64,000 nucleotides of DNA, taken from positions 194,531 to 258,530 of the forward strand of contig MNCI01038112.1 of assembly GCA_015680685.1 (NCBI GenBank), in the 5' to 3' direction. Below, piece after piece: positions 1-10,016 of this stretch. Made by a program: the position numbers and the translations under genes. The DNA is from Gnetum montanum. Taxonomy: Eukaryota > Streptophyta > Gnetopsida > Gnetales > Gnetaceae. Every line of letters begins with the position of its first letter. Position 1 is the first letter of the stretch. The notes beneath the pieces are model-generated. The model saw only the letters and a list, made by a program, of their open reading frames with translations, had not been told where the DNA came from and did not search any database.

Positions 1-825
1 AACTCAAATTGAGGAATGAATTCCTCATAGCCCATGATACTAATGACAAAAATTGGCACATGACTGTGATAGATTATGCCAGATATTGGATAGTCATGCG
101 ACTGAACAATGAAGCCACCCGAAAAATAATAGAACAACAAATGCAAATGGACTTGTTGACCTAGAAGAGTCAAGATTAGAAAGATTACAGTGCCAGGGTT
201 TACGAATGGGGGTAGTCCCTGAAGAACCATAAGCACATGTATAAACTGGAATGTGCCACCTATCGTAAGCTATACAAGGACGCTTTTGTAGAGGTGTTTA
301 CCTATAAAGAATTCATAAATGCCATTGGTGCTTCTGAGGCCTATAACAAGTTCAAGGAGTAGGTAAAGGTGAAGGAATCTCCTGAACGGGAAGTGGACCT
401 TCCCATAGGTGAGACCGCTACTGCCTCCTTTTCTCCAGGACCACCAAGATGGATGGTGATTGAGAAGGAGAAAGTTGCTGCAGATGCTAAACCATGCAAT
501 AGGCTTTGGGCAAACATCATGGAAGAGAATGTCTGGCACCACCTCAGACTTGGTTTAGATCAGATACCTTTCGAGACGGACGCAGGGCCATCTCAGGTCA
601 ATTACCTTCTACTGTGTTAATGCTTGTGTTCTGTTGTAGCTTGTGTGTGTTGCCCTAGCTGACTACTTCATTTTTAAAATGTAGGTTCCAGATGAGGGCA
701 CAGGGCCTGTAGAGGGTAAGAATGAAGGGGTGGCAGAGGACAACGTAGAGGAAGGTGATGTAGAAGGGGATGACACAAAAGCAAATGATGGTGAAGAAGA
801 TGGTGCGAATGGAGAGAATCCATGA
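1..825 (+). pseudogene. Antisense gene of element A, exons 7 (partial) and 8
   Basis: This is the 3' end of the gene that these elements carry on the strand opposite to gag-pol. Exon 7 runs to 596 and encodes a helical, charged segment (motifs VIDYARYW, EQQMQMDLL, NHKHMYK) that matches exon 7 of B and D. It ends CAG|GTCAAT. An 88-bp intron ends in TTTTTAAAATGTAG at 684. Exon 8 (685-825) continues in phase 0 with a very acidic tail (EEGDVEGDD, GEEDGANG) and stops at 823-825. Exon 7 holds several stops (for example after MDLLT), so this copy is dead. The function of the intact protein is unknown. Confidence 0.75.
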
Positions 826-1149
826 TAGCATGGGAGTTTTTTGAAATTTTGAAATTTTGGATTTTACAAAATTTTTGAAAACATTGTTTAAAAGAGAAAT
901 TTTGAATGAAAAGGGAGAATTTTGGTAAAGAAAGTGGTTCTACGCTAATCTATGCATTGTCTACGTGTTGAATTTTCTGTTAAACTTTTGTTCCTTTATT
1001 TTAGTTTTAGGCCATTTTGGGCCATAGCATGTTAAAGGAATGATGCGATAACAAAAAAAAGGTGACACTTAGTATAGATGGATGGGTGCAAAACAAAAGA
1101 GACGGTAAATATACAAAGGATGGCAATTGGGCAAGAAGCAGTGCGGTTG
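826..1149. other. Spacer between antisense gene and PR of A
   Basis: No gene here. The stretch is A/T rich (runs of T and A at 835-900). It contains one copy of the TAAACT-type unit on the minus strand at about 1003-1021 (TTTAGGCCATTTTGGGCC read on plus). This is the position where B, C and D carry a whole array of such units. Confidence 0.6.
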
Positions 1150-2290
1150 CTATATTATGCGTAGATGCTTCTTGACCCATCGTGGGTTGAGTGAGACATA
1201 AGGCCAAGGCGTTTTGCCAGGGCCTTCATCTGCATCATTGCTCCCCTCTTGGAAGGGCAACTCAACCCACATGTTTTCATTTTGGGAATCAGCTTGCTGA
1301 GCCCATTCTTTTGCTAGATGATTAGTGTGTGCATAGGCAGGCGCATCATTCTCAAAGGTTATGACCTCTAAGCCCTGTTCCATGTCTACATTATTGATAG
1401 CTTGTGTCATTACCTCATCACCATGGATCATCACCTCCCTACCTACATAGGAAAAATGGATATCCTAGTGTATTTGTGAGGAGACAGCCCTAAGCTGCAC
1501 CAACCATGACCTCCCCAAGATCAGGTTAAACATGGGCATCTCTTCAACCATGATGAACATCACGTTCATGAGGAACTGATCCCCCACTACAAAGTCAATA
1601 TGGATCGTGCCCTTCACCACAACCCATGCCCCATTAAATGACTTTAGGCATGACGTTGTTGTGGGCTTGATCTGATCGACTAAGCCCAGCTTGTCCATAG
1701 TAAGGAAGGGGATGACATTTGTGGTAGCCCCATCATTGACATGTACCCTTAGGATCTTATGTTGGCCGACCCGAATTATGATGAATACGGCTGTTGTAGT
1801 CACTTGACCTCTTTCAAGGTCTTCCCTAATGGAGTCATCGTAGAAATTCAGTTGGAGTCGCTTTGGCTTTGCAGGGGCGGAGTGAAGCATGACCGAGTGG
1901 ATCACTTCCTCTTCCACTAGCATGTCCTCATCGATTGGAATCACCATCAACATGTGGATCAAAGCCTCACAATGCGAGGTGGACATCATGATTAGGTTGT
2001 ACAAGCTCAATGTAGTGTTCTTTTATTTTAAAGCTTGCTTGACCTGAGTGAGAGCATCCAAGAGGTCCTGGCCACCCCCTGTATACTGCCCTTCTCCTCT
2101 TCTATTCATCCTAGGAGACGAATTTCCCGAGGAGGGGCAATTTTGAATTTGGGTTCAAACCCTTTTTGGTGGGGTGGCATGAACTATGCGGTTGTAGCAA
2201 CGTCCCTCTTTGGTGACAAGGATGTAGATGCAGGGGGTGAAGACATAGGCCTAGAAATACTTGGGATGGTACTTCCCCTCGATGTCGCAT
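1150..2290 (-). pseudogene. Aspartic protease (PR) domain of element A
   Basis: Retropepsin-like domain that would process the gag and pol polyproteins. The minus-strand frame from 2010 starts MSLYNLIM, then has VHVNDGATTNVIP (active-site region; C has VHVDDGAAINVVP, so the first Asp of the DDGA motif is Asn here and the DGA core remains). The family block NLILGRSWL follows. The frame stops after AVSSQIH and resumes with the C-terminal tail (ELPFQEG, KKHLRII) that ends near 1150. The linker upstream (2010-2290) is broken. It lies directly after gag, as in the other elements. Inactive because of the stops. Confidence 0.8.
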
Positions 2291-4165
2291 CTCTGAAACA
2301 CACTTCTCATTTTTTGGGATACGAAGGTTGTGTAGCTGTTTTATGTGGGACAGGGGCTATTGAAGGAGTTGACCCCCTGATGACAAACAAAGCTAATGGT
2401 GTTAACAAGAGGGATGGTGTAGTTTCGCTAACAGGTGACGTGGGTGCAGATGCCCGGGGAGGGACCCTCAGGACAAACGGTTGCTGCGGCCGTTGATCAG
2501 CTGCTAGTGGTGTTGGTGTGCTACGTTGTGGCACATGGACCACGAATGGTTGCTGGGGCAGTCCAGGGTTACTGTCAATGTCGATGGTGTTAATGACATA
2601 ACCGACATTGTTGGTGTTGAGGGGGTTAGTATAGACATGTAGAGATTGATTCTTAGGATGTACTGGGTTATTTTCGTCTACCACTAGTTTTCCTTGATCA
2701 ATCATCCTTTGGATGTCATCCTTCAACACCAAATAGTAATCTATGTTGTGACCACACTATTGGTGGTAGTCACAAAATTAATCCAACCTAAAATCCTTAG
2801 GAACTGGGGGCTTGTTGGGTAGGGCCACAAAGGGGTTCCTAAGGAGCTCGCAATAGCACTGATCTTTCTTGACTTCCTCCTCTGACATCTACTTGTGTTG
2901 GACGTACCCCACTGCAAGTAGCTGCTTCAGAAGATCTGAAGGCTTAACAGGTAGTAGGGTATACTTTGAGCAGTCTTTACACTCAAAGTTCAATTTCGGT
3001 AGCACAGATGTCTCAGGTGTGGGTGCGGAAGGTAGTGGTGCATTGCCCTTCTTGGGTGTGGGGTTAGGCGTGGGTGTGGCCGATTTTTTGTTATTCTTGT
3101 TACCGTTGTTATTAGGTTTAGGTTTGGCTTCATTCGCCACAACGACCACCGTGGCTATTGTAGCCTTACCCTTGTCCTTCTTTGTGAAGGTGTTCTTATA
3201 AGAAACATAGGCTGGGTCTTTGCTCACATCAGCTGCATCCTGTATGCTCGTAGCATGGACAAAGGCCTGAATAAGAGTGCGAGGAGCAAGGTAGTATAGC
3301 TTAGACTTGATGAAGTCATTTTCTGCACCCTTAAAGATGGCCAGTAAGTAGGCCTCCGCGATGGGCTAACGAATTTCATTAAGGGTTGCGCTCCAACACT
3401 GGATGAACTTCTGGACCGATTCCAGAGGATCCTGCTTCATACTCATCAGCTGATCCAACGTGATTTCTAGTTTCAAGTTATACTTGAAGCATGTCATGAA
3501 TTGCTCCTCTAGGGTTGATATGGAGGAGCATGGCAGGGCACGGTACCAGTCTAGGGCCTTTCTAGTCAGGGACATGGTAAAGACGCAGATAATCGTGTGC
3601 GGCCATTGTTGCAACAATAGGGACTCAGACCTGAATGTAACAAGATGTGCATTGGAATCCCCCTCCCTATTGTATTTTATGAAGTGGGGGAGGGACATCC
3701 TTGGGGGTAGCGTTAGTGCGGGATTGTAGGGCTGATAGGGTCATCCTGGTAAAAGTCCATGACTTGTACCATGTCAGACCTGACAACCTTGAGGTGTTTT
3801 ATTTCCTCAGTAAGGGTCTGGATAAGCTAGAACGCTTGATCCAAACCCTTCGACAATGTGGACGGTTGGGGAATTGTCAAGGCAGTTCCAACCTATGGGG
3901 TGGTGGGGGTAGCAAGTGATCCATTGACGGTACCGTTAGGGTGGCCCCTATGAACTGTGCTGCTTGCACTATCCACCACTCGACAGGTGATGTTGTTGGG
4001 GCAGCAACCATGGGTTGAGTTGCAGGATAGACTATTTGGGTCACCAGCGGAATAGACCATAGTCCTAAGCTAGGTTGTACCATTTGTGGGATTTGGTAGG
4101 TCTTCTGGAGAACCTGGTGAGACATCTACGATGGTAGCGTAGTAGGAGGAGCAGTGAATGGGGTC
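2291..4165 (-). pseudogene. gag of element A, central and C-terminal part
   Basis: Capsid/nucleocapsid precursor. The minus-strand frames give the retrotransposon gag core (LPHFIKYNREGDSNAHLVTF, ALDWYRALP, FKYNLKLEITLDQLM) at about 3700-3370, then a Lys/Asn-rich basic stretch and the knuckle FCDYHQ-CGHNIDYY at about 2730-2770, where the last Cys has become Tyr, then IQRMIDQGKL. Stops interrupt the frame after WSATLNEIR, after GYVQHK and inside the knuckle. The segment 3877-4165 is the Pro/Gln-rich linker N-terminal to the core. Element B splits this gene at 4165; the N-terminal part is at 57289-58087. Confidence 0.85.
4161..4165. repeat. Target-site duplication of element B, left copy (GGGTC)
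   Basis: GGGTC lies directly before the TGAAACACC start of the B LTR, and again at 57289-57293 directly after its end. Five bases is the usual duplication made by gypsy integrases. Confidence 0.9.
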
Positions 4166-5518
4166 TGAAACACCATAAAATTTTGAAACCTCGATGATTT
4201 AACAAAGTCTCAAAGTTTAGGAAAAATTTCACAAGTGCAGTGTTGAGACATCCGAGCGATGGAAGCACCAAAAACAGTTACACATCTCAGCAAGTTTCTG
4301 CGGCTGAGGGCCTGCTACGCTATGCTACACAGCTTAGCATAGCAGACCACAAGAGGACAGAACAAAACAAGGGATGCACAGTGACAACACTTCAACTTTG
4401 CAAGTTAACCATGTTTCAAAACTTTTACTTTTTGCATGTTACGCCGCGTTACGCTATGCTACATAGCGCAGCATAATGCAAGTACCACAGTTAATATAGC
4501 TGCAACAACAAGGATAGAAAAATTCAAACAGTAGCAGTCATTACGCCACGATACGCTTCCTAGCGTATCGAAGCATAGCCGCAAGATAGTTTATTCCTTT
4601 TTCACTGAAGATCTTGAAATCGTTCAACGCGAAAGATAAGGTTAAAAATTGCTTCTCTTTTTTAGGGTGGTTACACTATGCTACAGAGCATAGCACAACA
4701 TAGCATCACAAGATTTAGCTGCAGCATGCCAGGTCAATGGCATTCTGCAGGCCCAAGACACACGTCATCTAAACCACGTTCTTCTCCTAACCCTAATCCT
4801 ATAAATACCTCGGCAGACAATGCTCAAAGGGTTGGTTGGCAAAAAAGTTGGTTGGTGAGTTGGTGAAGATACAAAAAAAAGAGTTGGCAACAAAAAGAGG
4901 TTGAAAATTTTGAGGTAGTTTGACAAAAGTTGGCAAGAGAATTGACAATAATAAAGAGAAGCTTTTTGGCCAGAGATTACAAGTTAGTAAACATTTTTCT
5001 TCGAGCATGACTTCCTTGCACCTAGATTGGCAAGTGAACAAGGTAGATTGGCCGTTTGCTTATTTAATCTCTAAATAGCTTCTTGTTGGTGGTGAATACT
5101 TCGTCCAAACCGAAGTCCATTTGCAAATCCCATTGTATTCATCATATTTGTCCATAAGATAGATCCCAGATCTCAGGATCGTGTATTCTCTAAATTCAAT
5201 TCAATGCATCCTGTTTACATTGATTTTTACAGTATTTTTGCATAGTTTACATCATTTTCATTACCTTCAAGATCCAATCTTGGAGTAGATCTCGTTTTTC
5301 TCGTCAATTGGTATTACGTTCGCATATCAAATCGTCATCTCGTTACATGATCATTAACAAATTTACTAACTAAGTAAGTCCCTGTCTAATTGACAACACC
5401 ATTTAGGGCACCTTAGATTCGTTTTCTCTAGCACAACCCTTGCACGGATCCGGGGTTGAAACTGTGTACATCGAAATCCTCTCGGTGTTTCCAGCAACCG
5501 ATGTTTTCCATCATTATA
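4166..5518 (+). repeat. 5' LTR of element B (1,353 bp)
   Basis: Starts TGAAACACCATAAAATTTTG and ends CCATCATTATA, followed at 5525 by the primer-binding site. It aligns end to end with 55939-57288 (1,350 bp). It holds a TATA box (4800-4807) and several inverted runs such as TACGCTATGCTAC with GCATAGC, and GATACGCTTCCTAGCGTATC near 4549-4569. The last dinucleotide is TA where the 3' LTR has CA. Confidence 0.93.
4800..4807 (+). promoter_or_regulatory. TATA box of the B 5' LTR
   Basis: TATAAATA within CCTAATCCTATAAATACC. The same box is at 56574-56581 in the 3' LTR and, reversed, at 33303-33310 in D and 59309-59316 in A. Its conserved place in the LTRs marks the likely start of the genomic RNA. 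Confidence 0.65.
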
Positions 5519-5524
5519 GTTTTC

Positions 5525-5543
5525 TGGCACTAGAAGGGTCTAA
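5525..5543 (+). other. Primer-binding site of element B
   Basis: TGGCACTAGAAGGGTC begins 6 bp after the LTR end. A, C and D have TGG(A/C/T)GCTAGAAGGAGGGC at the same place. TGG complements the CCA end of a tRNA; I do not recognise which tRNA. Confidence 0.65.
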
Positions 5544-5770
5544 ACCTCCAATCTGCGTTTCACGGGTAGTCTTGTAAGTTGTCTGTACCCATTATTGACT
5601 ACCGTAAACGTGATACCTCCATGGTTGTTTACGTGATCGTGTGGTACGGATCCGTCACTCCGACGATTCCTCTGGAATCTAGCAGGACAGAAAGCCCACG
5701 TTTGCCTTTAGCCCACTTTTGCCTTTGTGATCTTTATCCCCGTTAGAATTACCTTCTAGTTACATAGAGA

Positions 5771-8350
5771 ATGGCTATGACAACCACCACTATTTTCACC
5801 GCTAGTCTCGAAAATCCCTTGACGACGTAGGCTACGCTTGTTGTTGTCCAGCCACCGACCAATCTGGTGCTACCCTGCCGATCCCTCAGGATTCAAAACA
5901 AAGAGCATGGAACATTACAAATTCCTTTGTGCCAAACTTATGAAAAATCTGCCTATGTACCCACACGAACTCAAAGAGAAACACGAATACAAGTTCATGT
6001 ACTGTAATGGGAAGGAATTCATTCCTTCACCTAATGCTTCCATACCACTGAAAGACCAACAACAGTGGGTCTTGGATCAACTGTTAATGGCCAGGATGTC
6101 AACGGAAGAACGAGACGTGATGTTTCATGATGAAGCATTTCATCATCGGCAAGAGGACCTAGATGCCCACTCCGAGGGAGGCAATCACGCTAGCTTTGTT
6201 ATGGCTCCTCCCTCCATAGTGACCTATGCAAATCCACTTTTTGTAGTCACTACGCCTTTATCATTATCTACCGCCAACCGTGTTGTGAATTTTTCACATC
6301 AGCATTTCTTCTCTCCGGCTCCCTTTCCAGATGTTATCCCTTTATAGTCCATTCCTCTGTAGCCATAGTTAGCCAACCCATTGCATCGCGTACTTATGCC
6401 TACATTACCATATGTGCACATAGTACCCACTTCACAATTATACACAGCTTCTGCATCCATCCCAGCTTTCCTTCCCCCTCCACCAACAGCGGCAAGCCCC
6501 GCCGCTACCATGTGGTGGGCTCCAAATACGTCACCCCCTATTTCATAGCCTACATAGATGTCCCATTTTCCTCATCATCAACACCAGGTCCTGTAGGTGG
6601 TAAATCCAACTACAGGGTCATTGTCTGTGCCATCATCTATGCAAACATCGTATCCTATGACACAATCGACGCTTGTCGCCCCACCTACACCACCTGTCAA
6701 GTGGTGGATGACACAGGTGGTGCTGCCCACAGGGATAGTTCGGCCAAGATCACCCACAGGCCATGCTGCTACTCCTATCCTGCCACTAGTCATGGCTCCA
6801 CCTCTTATTCCACAGCCAAACTCTTCATCCTTGGGTCTGGATCAAGCCTTCTATCTTATTTAGACCCTTACAGAAGAGGTTAAATGCCTTAAAGTTGTCG
6901 ATTTCGATATAGTACAGGTCATGGATTTCTACCATGATGATCCTATTAGTTCAGCAGTTCCCATCTTTTCATTACCTCTTGGGATGCCACTTCCCCATTT
7001 CACAAAATACAATGGGGAAGGCGATCCCAACGCTCATCTCGTTACCTTCAAGTTAGAGTCATTATTGCTGCAACAATGGCCACATATCATTATCCGTGTT
7101 TTCACTATGTCCTTGACGGGTAAAGCTTTGGATTGGTATTGTGCACTTCCACGCTTTTCCATCTCGACCTTGGAAGAGCTACTGACTCAATTCATGACCC
7201 GTTTCAAATACAACCTAAAACTAGAGGTCATGCTAGACCAGTTAATGGGAGTTAAGTAGGATCTGCTCGAATTGGTCCAAAGGTTTATATAGTAATGGAG
7301 TGCCACCTTGAATGAAATCCGTGAGCCCATCGCAGAGACCCATCTATTGGCAATTTTCAAGGGGGTAGTCAACAACTTTATTAAGTCTAAACTATATTAC
7401 CTCGCTCTCTAATCCCTCAGCCAAGCCTTCACTCAGACTAAGAGCATCCAAGATGCAGCAGAGGCTAGCAAAGACCCGACGTATGTGGCCTACAAAAATT
7501 CCCACAACAAAAGAAAAGACAAGGGCAAGGCTACAGCAACAATGGTAGCAGCCGTGGCCGAAGAGGCCAAGAGAAAAAATAACAACAAAAAGATAACTAT
7601 AACTTCTGCTGAGGCTACAACTTGCTCAAATAATGCCGACCAGCAAAAAACATCGACCCCTAAGACATTGCCTCAGCCAAAGCCTAATTTCGAGTTTAAA
7701 GACCGCTCAAAATATATGGTTCTACCTATTAAGCCTTCAGAACTTCTGAAGCAACTACTAGGAATTGGTCACATTCAATACAAGAAGGTGTCCGAGGAGG
7801 CTCTAAAATGCCACAGACGACATTGTAAGTTGCTCAAGAATCCCTCCTTGGCCCTGCCAAATGAACCACCAATTCCCAAGAACTTCAAGCTGGATCATTT
7901 TTGTGAATACCACCAGCTATGTGGTCATGACAAGGACTACTGCTGGGCGTTGAAAGATGACATTCAATGCATGATCGACCAAGGCAAGCTGATCCTCGAT
8001 AGTAGTAGTCCAATTCGTCCAGAAAACCAGTCTATGCACGTGTACCAAGACCAATTGAATGCAAATAATGCAGGGTACACTATCAACGTGATGGGTATGG
8101 ATGGCAATGGCCCAGGACCACTGCAACAACCCTTCGTGTTGTGCATATCTCCTTGTCCACCTTAGGCGACAAACCCATTGACATCGATGAGCACAACGCA
8201 GCAACAACCCTTTATCCTCTGAGTTCTACCTCAGATGTCTGTTCCGCATACAATAGTCGTTAAAGCCGTGACCCAGCCCACACCCACACCTAAGGCACCC
8301 TTTGTCATCAGGGTGTCAAAGCCGTTAGCTACTCCTGCTACGTAGGGGTA
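5771..8350 (+). pseudogene. gag of element B
   Basis: Gag precursor. The start at 5771 (MAMTTTTIF) matches the N-termini of D (MTTSTTAVD) and A. A frameshift near 5830 leads to the frame with FKTKSMEHYKFLCAKLM and MYCNGKEFIPSPNAS (to 6347). A Pro-rich linker follows, then the gag core at about 6920-7260 (LPHFTKYNGEGDPNAHLVTF, ALDWYCALP, FKYNLKLEVMLDQLM). After a stop comes the basic/Asn-rich stretch, the frame from 7485, and an intact knuckle CEYHQLCGHDKDYC at about 7903-7945 followed by LKDDIQCMIDQGKL. The C-terminal part has QPFVL and FVIRV boxes. There are several stops and frameshifts. Confidence 0.9.
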
Positions 8351-9540
8351 AACGTCTAAGTCAATGCCCCAACCTCAACCCACAAGGAGAGGAGAAGGAC
8401 GTATGACAAATAAAAGAGCCAAGGACCGCATTACGTTGGGGTTTCCTAAGCCTACCCCTCTGGCCTCAATGCCCTTGGCTCCTTCTTCCTCTAAAAAGGA
8501 TGACGTTATGCAGACACGTCCATCTTCTCCCTACCTAAGAAAATATAGCCCTCAACCAGAAACCGTTCCTCCCCGAGAGATCCATCTGCTGGGACGAATG
8601 GAAAAAGAGAAGGGCAACAAACAACCAGACCATGGGCATAATCTCCTTGATGCTTTTATGCAAGTTAAGTAGGCTCTCAAATAGAAAAATACAATGTTGA
8701 ACCTGTATGACTTGCTGATGAAATCCCAATCGCATCGTGAAGACATGGTTCGCATGCTAGCATCCATATCGGTGGACAAAAACTTACCAACAGATGAAGA
8801 AGAAATCCATTCGATCATGCTTCCCCTCGTTTTTGAACAACCATGGCCTTCCCAATTGACATTCCATGACAAGTCCATTAAGGATGACCCAAAAAAAGGT
8901 CAAGTGGCAACAACGCCCATGTTCATCACTATCTGTATCAGCCTGCACAGGATCTGAAGAGTACACGTAGATGACGGGGCCACTGCTAATGCCATTCCAT
9001 TTCCCATAGTGGACAAACTGGGTTTGATCAACCAGATCAATCCCAAAATGACGTCATGCTTGAAGTCGTTTAAGGGGGCATAGGTGCTAGTTAAGGGAAC
9101 TGTACAGATCAACTTTGTAGCAGGGGATCAATTGCCCACAAATGTAGTGTTCATCGTTGTTGAGGAGATTCCCAGCTTCAACCTAATCTTGGGGAGGTCT
9201 TGGTTGGCTCAGCTAAGGGCTATCTCATCACCCATTCACCAAGAGATCCACTTGCCCTATGCGGGAGGGGAAGTGATCATCCACAGTGATAAGATGACTC
9301 CTCAAGCTGTCAACAACGTAGAAATGGAATAGGGTTTAGAGATTGAAATCCCCGAAGATCAAACCCCTATCCCAGTAGTTGAACAGACCGACACAGTGGC
9401 CAATGAAAACTTGACTTGGGCTGAATTACCCTTCTAGGGAGGGGATGATAGCATAGAGGAGTGGTGTAACAAGCCTCCTCGTCCATACGCATTACCAAAT
9501 CTAAGAATAATAAAGAAGTAGTTGCAAAACTAACAAACAA
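8351..9540 (+). pseudogene. Protease (PR) of element B
   Basis: Retropepsin domain downstream of gag. The linker frame 8364-8672 is followed by MLNLYDLLMKS at 8694 (the counterpart of SLYDLVLTS in C). A stop at 8956 precedes VHVDDGATANAIPFP, so the catalytic DDGA motif is kept but cut off from the N-terminal half. NLILGRSWLAQLRA is at about 9180-9220. The C-terminal tail ends near LRIIKK at about 9510, matching the ends in C and D (KRIKKQL, KAIRKQL). Inactive because of the stops. Confidence 0.85.
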
Positions 9541-9629
9541 ACACGTTAGCATAGCATATTACGTCGGTCCACATTGCTTACTATTACGCTATTTACATTC
9601 TTTATCATTTCATGTTACATCATCTACCG

Positions 9630-9815
9630 TTACGCTTATTAAATCATCGGTGGCCCAAAATGGCCTTAAACTAGTTACGGCCCACTATGGCCTAAAACTG
9701 GTAATTCCGTTTATTCTTTTCCATGTGATGTCCTGACCAAAAATGACTTTAAACTATCGGTGGCCTGAAATGATCTTAAACTATTACCGGCCCGCAGTGG
9801 CCTAAAATGTGTAAT
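9630..9815 (+). repeat. TAAACT-unit array (i) of element B, after PR
   Basis: Degenerate units of the form GGCC-CAAAATGGCC-TTAAACTAG, at irregular spacing: 9651, 9679, 9728, 9759 and 9789. Similar arrays follow the PR gene in C (19395-19700) and D (44375-44730, reversed). No coding potential. The flanking stretch 9541-10016 holds nothing else that I can name. Confidence 0.6.
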
Positions 9816-10016
9816 CTTTCTGACAAAGCGTTTTTCTTCATAAAAAACAAAATTAAAACCTTTCTTTTACAAACACCATTAACTAGCTTAAAAACATAAA
9901 AAATGTTATTCTGTATTACCTTTTATTACAACAAAAATTAATTTCGTATTGCTACATGACAAAGAATCCTTGACTAGTATTACTACGCTACACATCCTCC
10001 TTGTTACCACCTCTAT

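Larger units (their letters stand above)
1..4165 (-). mobile_element. Element A, left part (Tat/Ogre-type gypsy element, minus strand)
   Basis: Internal part of a large gypsy element read on the minus strand: gag from 4165 leftwards, then protease, then (on the plus strand) the 3' end of the antisense gene, cut by the window edge. The gag is interrupted at 4165/4166 by element B and resumes at 57289, where the GGGTC duplication is found again. RT, integrase and the 3' LTR of A would lie left of the window. All reading frames carry stops or frameshifts, so A is an old copy. Seen: order, homology to B, C and D, and the target duplication. Inferred: the full extent of A. Confidence 0.88.
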
